A stretch of 64,000 nt of DNA. Source: Croceivirga sp. Its GTDB lineage: Bacteria > Bacteroidota > Bacteroidia > Flavobacteriales > Flavobacteriaceae. The DNA lies in contig JANQKR010000003.1 in assembly GCA_028281025.1 (NCBI GenBank), positions 1 through 64,000 of the forward strand, read 5' to 3'. Positions 17,732-26,957 of this stretch are shown one piece after another. Every line of letters begins with the position of its first letter. The first letter of the stretch is position 1. The notes under the pieces were generated by a model. The model had not been told where the DNA came from. It made no database searches and saw nothing but the letters and a program-made list of their open reading frames with translations. A program made the translations under genes and the position numbers.

Positions 17732-20551
17732 ATGAAACAGACAATTGAAGCAATAAAACTACTTTCGGTCTTCTTTTTGGTACTAACATTCTTAGGTTGT
17801 GAGGATGATGATACCGTACTACCTGTGGTAGAAGCAGGTTTTACCTTTACCCAGGACCAAAATACCGGTACGGTAACTTTTATCAATACCTCTACCAATG
17901 CCAACAGCTTTGCCTGGAACTTTGGGGATGGTACAAGCTCGGAGGAGATCAATCCCACAAAAATCTACACGGAAAATGGTACGTTTACGGTGGTGCTCAC
18001 AGCATCCAGTGTGGCAGGTGCTTCCGGTACTTTTGAAGGTGAAGTCACGATTAGTGTTCCAGACCCTCTTGGACCAATAGCATTGCCCGTTAATTTTGAC
18101 GGCACCAATGTGGATTATGGTACCATTGTGGGTGACAATATTGGGTTCTCCATAGTAACAAACCCCGAAACTGGCAATGGAAACACTACCAATGTTGGCC
18201 AAATGGTAGCTGGTGGTGGTCAATTCCAAAATATACAATTCCCTTTGGGAACGGCAGTAGACTTTAGCGGTGAAAATAAGACGATTCAATTGGAATTGTT
18301 CTCATCAGCTGAAATTGCTGTTTTGATTAAATTTGAAGAAGGTGTTGATGGTGCACGGGATGTAGAGGTTGGGGCGACCCATACCGGTTCAGGTTGGGAA
18401 ACGTTACGTTTTGACTTTGCCACGGATGCCGTAGCCAGTTTTATTCAAGATGACCCCCAAAATGGCCAGGCTTTGGTTCCAGATGGTCAATATGGTGAAA
18501 TGGTATTATTTGTCGGATTCGCTGCCGATCCTGCAGTTGAGGGCACTTTCTTTGTAGATAATATTGCCCAAACCACAACCGACGGCGGAGGTATGGCCAC
18601 CGAACCAACAATGGCTGCAACGGCACCGACCCAGGATGCAGCAAGCGTGGTTTCGGTGTTCAGCAACGCGTATACCAATATTGGGGGAACAAACCCCAGG
18701 GCATTTGGAAACGATGGCGGGGCCACGTTCTCCGAGATTCAGGTGGCTGGTGATGATGTGTGGAGCTATGCCGACACCAATTTTGTGGGTCTCCAGAACG
18801 ATGCAGGGTTTGACCTAACTGGAAGGACCAACTTCAGTATGGACATTTGGGTGGCCGAGGATGTTTCGTTCAGGGCCGGTCTCATTTCATTTACCGACCC
18901 CGCTACCAGAGAGGACGTAGAGGTGAACCTGACCGGTGGTCAATGGAACAACATCGATGTGGCCCTTGCGGACCTGGTACCCTCTATAGGTGGCGAAGGA
19001 GCATTGCCCGATGACCCAACGATCAACCAGATCATCTTCGACGTTCTGGGAGATGGGGTTGAGGCAAGCATTTTTGTGGACAACGTATTCTTCTATACAG
19101 CCGATGGTGGTGGAACGGCCACCGAACCTACAATGGCCGCACCAGCACCGACCCAGGATGCCGCGAACGTGACTTCGGTGTTCAGCAACGCGTATACCAA
19201 CGCAGCGGGCACGAACCCCAGGGCGTTTGGAAACGATGGCGGGGCCACGTTCTCCGAAATCCAAGTGGGCGGTGATGACGTGTGGAGCTATGCCGACACC
19301 AATTTCGTGGGCCTACAGAACGATACAGGTTTTGACGGAAGGACCAACTTCAGCATGGACATTTGGGTGGCCGAGGATGTTTCGTTCAGGGCCGGTCTCA
19401 TTTCGTTCACCAATCCCGCTTCCAGGGAGGACGTAGAGGTGAACTTGACCGGTGGTCAATGGACCAATATCGATGTGGCCCTTGCGGACCTGGTACCTTC
19501 TATAGGTGGCGAAGGACCTTTACCCAACGACCCAACGATCAACCAGATCATTTTTGACGTTTTGGGAGACGGGGTTGAGGCAAGCATTTTTGTGGACAAC
19601 GTATTTTTCTATACAGCTGATAGCGGTAGCGGCGGATCTGCCGTAAGTCCATTCTGCAGAACCCAGATACAAGCCTTTGCCGGTGATGCCGGTTCAGACA
19701 TCTTTTTGTCCGTTTTCAATGTGGATGCCCAAACCATGCGTGTGGAAATTGAATCTGCCGATTCAGACCCTGTTGACTTATTGATTCTCCCGGCAGGCGC
19801 ATGGAATCCTTCCAACGCTGGAATTTCCTTGTCACCAGCCGAAGTATCTCCAGGGGTATGGGCCGGAGAGTTCTTCTTTCCAGATGGAGCACCTGATAAT
19901 GTGGAGTTCTTTATTGAATGGAGTAAGCTATCGTTTCCTGGAAACTGGAGATCTACGGACCCCGCAGGCTCCCTGGATACAGTTCCATTTACGGCTACCT
20001 GTGATACCTCCGGTGGCGGCGGTGGAAGCGCCAGTGGATGTACGGGCACGGAAATCGCTGCAACAGCACTTCCTTTGGATTTTGAAGGTTGTGAGACATT
20101 CCTTGCCTCGGCTAATTTTGGTAGCGGACTAACTTCTGAACTTGCAGCTAATCCATCTAAAACAGGCATCAATACATCTGATTTTGTTTTAAGAATTGAT
20201 AAACCAGCAAGCTCGGACGTTTTCGCAGGCATTCAAAATACATTTCCGACCAATTTTGACCTCACGACCACCAACACCTTCAAAGTAAAGGTGTATTCAA
20301 CAAAAGCCAATGTGAATTTCAGATTTGAGCTGGCGGTTATTCCAAATGATGGCAGTATTGGTAATCCCGCACCAGTGGTAGTCAATATCCCAAATGCCAA
20401 TGAATGGACCGAGGTAGAATTCACTTTTGTTAATCTACCAGCTTCACCAACTACCTACAATCATTTGGTTATTAAGCCAGATAACGATTTAGTCGACAGT
20501 CCTCTTGTTGGGGATGGTACCTACTACATAGATGATTTAATTTTGGAATAA
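17732..20551 (+). CDS. PKD-containing multi-module carbohydrate-binding lipoprotein with duplicated module
   Basis: A 939-residue lipoprotein. The ATG at 17732 (MKQTIEAIK) is preferred over the ORF-track start inside the GH16 gene, because it gives a clean signal and lipobox TFLGC (Cys23). A PKD domain (FAWNFGDGTSSEEINP) comes first, then a beta-sandwich module, then two nearly identical ~172-residue modules (SVFSNAYTN, DDVWSYADTNFVGLQND, NQIIFDVLGDGVEASIFVDN), a ~120-residue domain (AFAGDAGSDIFLSVFNVDAQ), a Gly-Ser linker and a last sandwich domain. No catalytic residues are evident. The VFSNAYTN-type module resembles those in flavobacterial laminarin proteins; glucan binding at the surface is inferred. 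Confidence 0.8.
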   Translation: MKQTIEAIKLLSVFFLVLTFLGCEDDDTVLPVVEAGFTFTQDQNTGTVTFINTSTNANSFAWNFGDGTSSEEINPTKIYTENGTFTVVLTASSVAGASGTFEGEVTISVPDPLGPIALPVNFDGTNVDYGTIVGDNIGFSIVTNPETGNGNTTNVGQMVAGGGQFQNIQFPLGTAVDFSGENKTIQLELFSSAEIAVLIKFEEGVDGARDVEVGATHTGSGWETLRFDFATDAVASFIQDDPQNGQALVPDGQYGEMVLFVGFAADPAVEGTFFVDNIAQTTTDGGGMATEPTMAATAPTQDAASVVSVFSNAYTNIGGTNPRAFGNDGGATFSEIQVAGDDVWSYADTNFVGLQNDAGFDLTGRTNFSMDIWVAEDVSFRAGLISFTDPATREDVEVNLTGGQWNNIDVALADLVPSIGGEGALPDDPTINQIIFDVLGDGVEASIFVDNVFFYTADGGGTATEPTMAAPAPTQDAANVTSVFSNAYTNAAGTNPRAFGNDGGATFSEIQVGGDDVWSYADTNFVGLQNDTGFDGRTNFSMDIWVAEDVSFRAGLISFTNPASREDVEVNLTGGQWTNIDVALADLVPSIGGEGPLPNDPTINQIIFDVLGDGVEASIFVDNVFFYTADSGSGGSAVSPFCRTQIQAFAGDAGSDIFLSVFNVDAQTMRVEIESADSDPVDLLILPAGAWNPSNAGISLSPAEVSPGVWAGEFFFPDGAPDNVEFFIEWSKLSFPGNWRSTDPAGSLDTVPFTATCDTSGGGGGSASGCTGTEIAATALPLDFEGCETFLASANFGSGLTSELAANPSKTGINTSDFVLRIDKPASSDVFAGIQNTFPTNFDLTTTNTFKVKVYSTKANVNFRFELAVIPNDGSIGNPAPVVVNIPNANEWTEVEFTFVNLPASPTTYNHLVIKPDNDLVDSPLVGDGTYYIDDLILE
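18586..19623 (+). repeat. Intragenic tandem duplication, ~522-bp period
   Basis: Two adjacent copies of a ~172-174-codon module lie inside the PKD lipoprotein gene. The marker cagcaacgcg recurs at 18661 and 19183 (period 522). The second copy lacks two codons (GFDLTGR versus GFDGR). Long stretches match at the DNA level, suggesting recent duplication or gene conversion. Boundaries are approximate. Confidence 0.85.
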
Positions 20552-20577
20552 ACAAAACAACATTAAAAACAAAGGAA

Positions 20578-20612
20578 AGGTCGGTACTGAAAGAAATTTT
20601 AAGGGCCGACCT
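20578..20612 (+). promoter_or_regulatory. Intra-operon stem-loop AGGTCGG...CCGACCT
   Basis: A perfect 7-bp inverted repeat, extendable by A-T pairs, with a ~21-nt loop between the surface-protein genes and the cytosolic phosphorylase gene. It is followed by a weak pyrimidine stretch, not a real U-tract. It could be a leaky terminator or a processing/stability site that changes the ratio of surface to cytosolic proteins. Confidence 0.5.
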
Positions 20613-20653
20613 CTTTCATAAAACTTAATAAATCAACAACCTAAAGATTGGAA

Positions 20654-23600
20654 ATGTCTGAAACGGATATTTATATCGGGAACTCCAAAATAACCAGGAC
20701 CCAAAAAGAAATCACGGGAAAACAGGTCAGGTTTGAAAATGAAAATTATTACAGGATTTCGAACTACGATGCCATGCGTCCCTTCTTTATGAGCGTGGTG
20801 AGCGATTCGAATCACTGGATGTTTATTTCCAGTAATGGAGGTTTGTCCGCCGGAAGGCAGAACTCGGAATCTGCCCTATTTCCCTATTACACGGATGATA
20901 AAATAACGGAATCCGCGGATATTACGGGAAGCAGGACCCTATTCCATGTACATTCCGATGATAGGATTTTTTTATGGGAACCTTTTTCCGGGCAGTCTTC
21001 GGATGTATATACCATCCAACGAAACCTTTATAAAAACAGTCTTGGCAATAAGATTGTTTTTGAGGAAATCAATGAAGATTTGGGCTTGACCTTCAGATAC
21101 CACTGGAATTCGAGCAATCGATTTGGATTTGTAAAAAAATCCACACTTGAAAACAATCGTGACAAAGAGGTTAAGGTTACCGTTTTGGATGGTATCCAAA
21201 ACATTATGCCCTACGGGGTGAATTCAGCCTTGCAAAATGCCAGTAGCAACCTTGTTGACGCCTACAAAAAAAATGAACTGGAAGCGGAAATAGGACTTGG
21301 CATTTACGCATTGAGTGCCATTATAGTGGACAAAGCAGAACCCAGTGAAGCTCTAAAAGCCACAACGGTCTGGTCCACCGGAATTGAAAATGCAAGATAT
21401 TTGCTTTCCTCATTACAGTTGGATGCTTTCCGAAAAGGACAGCAAATTGAACAGGAAATCGATATCAAAGCGGAAAGGGGAGCTTACTTTGTCAATGCGG
21501 ATATCGTTCTAAAACCCAATGGCCAAAAAAATTGGATGTTGATTGCCGAGGTGAACCAATCCAAAGCGGCTATTGCGGAAACTGCCCATCTGATCAAAAC
21601 AAAGAAGAATCTTTTTGATGTTATTCAAGACGATGTTGAAAAGGGGTCGGCCCTTTTGCTGCAACTCAATGCAGCTGCTGATGGAATACAAATGACTGCG
21701 GATAAGCTCAGAAATACACGACATTTTTCCAATTCGCTTTTCAATATCATGCGGGGCGGAATTTTTGATGATGCCTATTCCATTGAAAAAGAGGACTTCA
21801 TCACTTACATTCAAAAAGCGAATACCGGAGTCTACTTAGAGAAATTGGATAAACTTCATGAACTTCCCGCAAACTTTGCCCATAGCGAGCTCAAGGCCAT
21901 GGCGGATAATGATGACAATTCGGATTTTAGAAGGCTGGCGATGGAGTATATGCCGTTAAAGTTCAGTCGTAGGCATGGCGATCCCAGTCGCCCCTGGAAC
22001 AGATTTTCCATCAATACGGAAAACGAAGACGGCAAAAAGATCCTGGATTACGAAGGTAACTGGCGGGATATCTTCCAAAACTGGGAAGCCTTGGCCCACT
22101 CCTACCCTGCTTTTATCGAAAGCATGATCTTCAAGTTTGTGAACGCCACTACTTTTGATGGATACAATCCCTATCGGGTGACCAAGGACGGTTTTGATTG
22201 GGAAATCATAGAACCGGATGACCCATGGTCCTACATTGGCTATTGGGGCGATCACCAAATCATTTACCTGCTCAAATTTCTTGAGTTCATTGAGGATCAT
22301 TACCCACAACAACTGGCATCCTATTTTAATGAGGACATTTTTACCTATGCCAATGTCCCCTACAGGATAAAAAATTATCAAGCAACACTTGAAAATCCAA
22401 AGGACACCATTGAATTTAATGAGGAACTGGATGCGAAAATCAATGAAGAACGCCAACAACTGGGTGCGGATGCCGCTTTATTGAAGGATACAAATAATAA
22501 CATTTATAAGGTAAACCTTCTGGAAAAATTATTGGCAACGGTACTCGCCAAAGTATCGAACTTTATCCCGGAAGGCGGTATCTGGATGAATACGCAACGT
22601 CCTGAATGGAACGATGCCAACAACGCTTTGGTGGGCAATGGCGTATCTATGGTCACCCTTTGTTACCTAAGGCGATTCCTTCATTTTTTTGAAAAGGTGT
22701 TAAATGATTCCACTGATACCGAATATCAGGTTTCGGAGGAACTCCTTCAATTCTTTAAAGCGAGTTGGGCTGCATTATCAGACAATTCATCCATGCTCTC
22801 AGGTGAAATTTCCAATACGGAAAGGAAGACCTTAATGGATGGATTGGGAAATTCCGGTAGTATTTACCGAAGTACCATTTATGAAACAGGTTTTGGCGGT
22901 AAAAAGGAAGGGCTTACCAAAGACCATCTCCTGCAATTTGTTCAAATCACCCTGAACTACCTGGAACATAGCATTGAAGCCAACAAAAGGCCGGATAATC
23001 TCTACCATGCCTACAATCTGATGACGGTTGAAAACGACCATGAAGTCTCCATTTCCTATCTATCGGAAATGTTGGAAGGTCAAGTTGCCGTTTTGAGTTC
23101 GGGCTATATTTCGGGGAAAGCTTCCCTGGAACTTTTGGACGCATTAAAGCAAAGTGCGCTGTTCAGGCCGGACCAATATAGCTATATTCTTTATCCGAAT
23201 AAGGAATTGCCCCGTTTTTCCAATAAAAACAACATACCGGCCCATAAGATGGAGCAATCGGAGTTGGTACAAAAACTTTTGGAGGATGGAAATACGAAAA
23301 TTGTTGAACAAACCATCAATGGTAGCTATCATTTCAATGGCAATTTCAATAATGCCAATAGCTTAAAAGCGGCATTGAAAAGACTTCCGAAAGCATATGA
23401 TGAATTGGTGGAGAAAGATACCCCACTATTGCTGGAGACTTTTGAACAGGTTTTTGACCATAAGGCATTTACCGGTCGTTCGGGAACCTTCTTTGGTTAC
23501 GAAGGTTTGGGCTCCATTTACTGGCATATGGTTTCCAAATTATTGTTGAGTGTCCAGGAAACGTGCCTGGCAGCTATCGAAAACAAGGAAAGCGCGGAGA

Positions 23601-24109
23601 CCATAGGCCGATTATTGGAACACTATTATGAAATTAATGAGGGTATAGGGGTACACAAATCCCCTGAACTCTATGGTGCTTTTCCAACAGATCCCTATTC
23701 TCATACACCGGAGGGAAAAGGGGCCCAGCAACCTGGTATGACCGGTCAGGTAAAAGAGGACATCTTGAGCCGTTTCGGGGAGTTGGGTGTTTTTGTTCAA
23801 GAAGGTGAATTGCTATTTAAACCCCATTTGCTACGAAAAGAGGAGTTTTTGAAGCATTCCCAAACGTTCCAATACATAGATGTCAATAAGGAACCTAAGG
23901 AAATCCAATTGGAAGAAGGTTCGCTTTGTTTTACCTATTGCCAAGTACCCGTTGTATATCAGTTATCCAAAAAAGAAGGAATTAAAATTATGTCCGATGA
24001 CCGTGCCATTCAGGAAAACGATGTACTGAAGCTTGACAAAGAAACAAGTGCTTTGATTTTCAATAGATCTGGCGATATCAATCGAATTATAGTTGCAATC
24101 CAAAAATAG
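20654..24109 (+). CDS. Cytosolic beta-1,3-glucan phosphorylase-like enzyme (GH149/GH161/GH94-type)
   Basis: A 1151-residue protein without signal peptide; the ATG at 20654 is preferred to the TTG two codons earlier in the track. The N-terminal half is a beta-sandwich domain, then an (alpha/alpha)6 barrel. Motifs include FSRRHGDPSRPWNRFSI, SYIGYWGDHQIIYLLKFLE and RPEWNDANNALVGNG, where Asp654 matches the catalytic acid of GH94-like inverting phosphorylases (D/E-W-N-D). Length (>1100) and the glucan context fit beta-1,3-oligoglucan phosphorylases of GH149 or GH161 better than cellobiose phosphorylase (~820). It would release glucose 1-phosphate from imported oligosaccharides. I cannot separate GH149 from GH161 without a search. 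Confidence 0.75.
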   Translation: MSETDIYIGNSKITRTQKEITGKQVRFENENYYRISNYDAMRPFFMSVVSDSNHWMFISSNGGLSAGRQNSESALFPYYTDDKITESADITGSRTLFHVHSDDRIFLWEPFSGQSSDVYTIQRNLYKNSLGNKIVFEEINEDLGLTFRYHWNSSNRFGFVKKSTLENNRDKEVKVTVLDGIQNIMPYGVNSALQNASSNLVDAYKKNELEAEIGLGIYALSAIIVDKAEPSEALKATTVWSTGIENARYLLSSLQLDAFRKGQQIEQEIDIKAERGAYFVNADIVLKPNGQKNWMLIAEVNQSKAAIAETAHLIKTKKNLFDVIQDDVEKGSALLLQLNAAADGIQMTADKLRNTRHFSNSLFNIMRGGIFDDAYSIEKEDFITYIQKANTGVYLEKLDKLHELPANFAHSELKAMADNDDNSDFRRLAMEYMPLKFSRRHGDPSRPWNRFSINTENEDGKKILDYEGNWRDIFQNWEALAHSYPAFIESMIFKFVNATTFDGYNPYRVTKDGFDWEIIEPDDPWSYIGYWGDHQIIYLLKFLEFIEDHYPQQLASYFNEDIFTYANVPYRIKNYQATLENPKDTIEFNEELDAKINEERQQLGADAALLKDTNNNIYKVNLLEKLLATVLAKVSNFIPEGGIWMNTQRPEWNDANNALVGNGVSMVTLCYLRRFLHFFEKVLNDSTDTEYQVSEELLQFFKASWAALSDNSSMLSGEISNTERKTLMDGLGNSGSIYRSTIYETGFGGKKEGLTKDHLLQFVQITLNYLEHSIEANKRPDNLYHAYNLMTVENDHEVSISYLSEMLEGQVAVLSSGYISGKASLELLDALKQSALFRPDQYSYILYPNKELPRFSNKNNIPAHKMEQSELVQKLLEDGNTKIVEQTINGSYHFNGNFNNANSLKAALKRLPKAYDELVEKDTPLLLETFEQVFDHKAFTGRSGTFFGYEGLGSIYWHMVSKLLLSVQETCLAAIENKESAETIGRLLEHYYEINEGIGVHKSPELYGAFPTDPYSHTPEGKGAQQPGMTGQVKEDILSRFGELGVFVQEGELLFKPHLLRKEEFLKHSQTFQYIDVNKEPKEIQLEEGSLCFTYCQVPVVYQLSKKEGIKIMSDDRAIQENDVLKLDKETSALIFNRSGDINRIIVAIQK

Positions 24110-24116
24110 AATTCAG

Positions 24117-25421
24117 ATGAAGAACATTAAAATTAACATTGTACCCATTGTTTGCCTATTGTTTATTTTCACAATGTTCTCCTGTAAAAACAAGACCAAC
24201 AACGAAAGCAAAACAGCTACTGTGAAAGAAGAACCGGTATTGAGTGCAAAGGATATTTTAGGAAACCCAAACTATTTGGCCATGTCCTATGGGGGATACA
24301 GACATGCGGACCATGGTATTGAGCCCACCCTGGATGAATTAAAAGAGGACATGAAAATTTTGGCCGCCATGGGAGTCGGGATCATACGTACCTATAAAGT
24401 CCATTTACCCCATGCTTCCAATGTGTTAAAGGCAATCAGTGCCCTAAAACAAGAGGATCCCAGTTTTGAAATGTATGTGATGCTCGGTGCTTGGATCGAT
24501 TGTAAAAATGCATGGACCGGCCAAGAGCCCGATCACCATCAAGAAAGCGAAAGAAATGCCATCGAAATAGCCGAAGCCGTCAGATTGGCCAATGCCTATC
24601 CCGATATCGTAAAAATCGTGGCGGTAGGCAATGAGGCCATGGTAAAATGGGCCACAAGCTACTATGTGCAACCCGGGGTGATTTTAAAATGGGTCAATCA
24701 TTTACAGGACTTGAAAAAATCGGGAAAGCTATCCAAAGATTTATGGATTACAAGCTCTGACAATTTTGCTTCCTGGGGCGGTGGCGATGCCGAATACCAT
24801 GTTGGGGATTTGAACAAATTGATCAAGGCAGTGGACTTTCTTTCCGTACACACCTACCCCATGCACGATACCCATTACAACCCAGATTTCTGGGGAGTGC
24901 GTGAATCCGAAAAGGAACTATCGGACCTTGAAAAGATTCATTCGGCCATGCAAAGATCCAAGGAATATGCGATGACACAATACCAAAGTGTATATGATTA
25001 TATGAAAAGCTTGGGTGTTGACAAACCTATCCATATCGGTGAAACGGGCTGGGCCACTATTTCCAATGGGCATTACGGACCCAATGGCTCAAGGGCCACC
25101 GATGAGTACAAAGAAGCGGTGTTCCATGAGCACATTCGGGACTGGACCAATGCTGAAGGGATTTCGTGTTTTTATTTTGAAGGATTTGATGAGCCCTGGA
25201 AGGATGCGAGGAACCCCCAGGGGTCCGAAAACCATTTTGGACTGTTCACCGTTGATGGCCAGGCAAAATACGCGCTCTGGAGTATGGTGGACCAGGGAAC
25301 TTTCGAAGGGCTGAAACGCAACGGTAACCCAATAACCAAGACTTACAATGGTGATAAAGAAGCCTTGTTGCGGGACGTATTGGTGCCACCCATGGCCAGT
25401 GAAACCAAAGTTCAACAGTAA
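24117..25421 (+). CDS. GH17 beta-1,3-glucanase/glucanosyltransferase lipoprotein
   Basis: A 434-residue lipoprotein (lipobox FTMFSC, Cys23). The start is the ATG at 24117, 7 bp after the phosphorylase stop; the track start at 24093 overlaps that gene and breaks the signal. GH17 motifs are MGVGIIRTYKVH, KIVAVGNEAMVKW (acid/base E173), FLSVHTYPMHDTHYN, IHIGETGWATIS (nucleophile E309) and FEGFDEPWKDARNPQ. It is likely periplasmic or surface-anchored and acts on beta-1,3-glucan chains released by GH16. Two more GH17 domains of a different subtype occur downstream in the locus. Confidence 0.92.
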   Translation: MKNIKINIVPIVCLLFIFTMFSCKNKTNNESKTATVKEEPVLSAKDILGNPNYLAMSYGGYRHADHGIEPTLDELKEDMKILAAMGVGIIRTYKVHLPHASNVLKAISALKQEDPSFEMYVMLGAWIDCKNAWTGQEPDHHQESERNAIEIAEAVRLANAYPDIVKIVAVGNEAMVKWATSYYVQPGVILKWVNHLQDLKKSGKLSKDLWITSSDNFASWGGGDAEYHVGDLNKLIKAVDFLSVHTYPMHDTHYNPDFWGVRESEKELSDLEKIHSAMQRSKEYAMTQYQSVYDYMKSLGVDKPIHIGETGWATISNGHYGPNGSRATDEYKEAVFHEHIRDWTNAEGISCFYFEGFDEPWKDARNPQGSENHFGLFTVDGQAKYALWSMVDQGTFEGLKRNGNPITKTYNGDKEALLRDVLVPPMASETKVQQ

Positions 25422-25445
25422 GAATGTATTGTAAGACATCGGGGA

Positions 25446-26942
25446 ATGAGAACATTGAACCATTACATTTTTATCGCATTGACAATCGGTATGTTGGGGT
25501 GTAAACAAAAACAGGAATCCTTGGATGTAACGGTGTACGAAACTTCCGCAGGCGGAAATAAGCTGCAAAAAGTGGAAACGACCACTGCTACAGAAAATGT
25601 GACATCCATAAAACTTTTACCCAATCAGGAGTATCAGACCATTACGGGGTTTGGGGGGTCGTTTACCGAAGCGTCCGCACATTTGTTGAACCAACTGGGC
25701 AAACAAAACCGAAACAAGGTATTGGAAGCCTATTTTGGTGAAAGCGGAGCAAGGTATTCGTTGACACGAACCCATATGAATTCCTGTGATTTCTCCTTAA
25801 CCAATTATTCCTATGCCTCCGTAGATGGTGACATGGAGTTGGAACATTTTTCGATTGAGGAGGACAAAAATGATATCATTCCAATGATTAAGGAGGCCAT
25901 GGCACTGTCCAAGGATGGATTTAAAATTGTAAGCTCACCATGGACGGCACCCCCTTGGATGAAAGACAACAAAGATTGGCGTGGAGGCAAACTGCTGCCC
26001 CAATATTACGATACTTGGGCCTTGTTCTTCGCCAAATACATCGATGCCTATAAAGCTGAAGGGATTGATATTTGGGGTTTTACCGTAGAGAACGAACCTT
26101 TGGGTAATGACAATAACTGGGAGAGCATGCACTTTACGCCCCAGGAAATGACACAATTTGTGCAAAACCATTTGGGCCCTAAACTGGAAGCGGACGGTAA
26201 AGGTCATATTAAGGTTTTGGGGTACGATCAGAACCGGGAGCATTTAAAGGAATGGGTGGATGTCATGTATGCGGATGAAGCAACCTCAAAATACTATGAT
26301 GGTACGGCAATCCATTGGTATGCGAGTACCTATGAGGTTTTTCCGGAAGCACTTCAGTATGCCCATCAAAAAGCACCGAACAAACATTTGATACAAACGG
26401 AAGCCTGTGTGGATGCCGAAATCCCAAAATGGAAGGATGATGCGTGGTACTGGTCCAAAGAAGCCACGGATTGGGGATGGGATTGGGCTCCGGAAGCGGA
26501 TAAAAAATACCACCCCAAATATGTGCCCGTATATCGTTATGCCAGGGACATCATAGGTTGCTTGAACAACTGGGTAGACGGTTGGATAGATTGGAATATG
26601 GTACTTGACCGCCAGGGAGGTCCCAATTGGTTCAAGAATTGGTGTGTTGCGCCGGTCATTGTAGATCCCAAAAAGGATGAAATCTATTTTACGCCCTTAT
26701 ACCATACCCTGGCACATTTTAGCAAATACATAAGGCCCGGGGCCAAAAGGATTGGGTTCAACACCACGGATGGTTCCCTATTGGTCACGGCAGCAAAAAA
26801 TCCCGACGGGACAATAGCAGTAGTGGTTTTGAATATGGATACCGACCCCAAAAACGTGGAGTTGTCCATGGAGGGGCGTTCAAAGCAGGTGAAAATCAGT
26901 CCGCAGGCTATTCAGACCCTGTTGGTCAAACAACTAAATTAA
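25446..26942 (+). CDS. GH30 (subfamily 1-like) beta-glucosidase/beta-1,6-glucanase lipoprotein
   Basis: A 498-residue enzyme with lipobox-like TIGMLGCKQ. The GH30 core runs from TITGFGGSFTEASAHLL through SPWTAPPWMKDN, IWGFTVENEPLG (acid/base E217) and LIQTEACVD (nucleophile E319), followed by the C-terminal beta-sandwich (VAVVVLNMDTDPKNVEL). In laminarin degradation GH30 enzymes typically remove beta-1,6-linked glucose branches so that GH16/GH17 can act on the main chain. That role fits this locus, though other exo-beta-glucosidase activity is possible. Confidence 0.93.
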   Translation: MRTLNHYIFIALTIGMLGCKQKQESLDVTVYETSAGGNKLQKVETTTATENVTSIKLLPNQEYQTITGFGGSFTEASAHLLNQLGKQNRNKVLEAYFGESGARYSLTRTHMNSCDFSLTNYSYASVDGDMELEHFSIEEDKNDIIPMIKEAMALSKDGFKIVSSPWTAPPWMKDNKDWRGGKLLPQYYDTWALFFAKYIDAYKAEGIDIWGFTVENEPLGNDNNWESMHFTPQEMTQFVQNHLGPKLEADGKGHIKVLGYDQNREHLKEWVDVMYADEATSKYYDGTAIHWYASTYEVFPEALQYAHQKAPNKHLIQTEACVDAEIPKWKDDAWYWSKEATDWGWDWAPEADKKYHPKYVPVYRYARDIIGCLNNWVDGWIDWNMVLDRQGGPNWFKNWCVAPVIVDPKKDEIYFTPLYHTLAHFSKYIRPGAKRIGFNTTDGSLLVTAAKNPDGTIAVVVLNMDTDPKNVELSMEGRSKQVKISPQAIQTLLVKQLN

Positions 26943-26957
26943 TCAAACCGAAAAATT

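Noticed and set aside
18586-19623. Possible CRISPR or satellite array
   Set aside because: The repeat unit is ~520 bp, in frame and codes for a protein module; no short spaced repeats.
19609-20232. 207-aa minus-strand ORF
   Set aside because: Antisense to the PKD lipoprotein; Ser/Pro-rich translation is the reverse of Gly/Ser linker codons.
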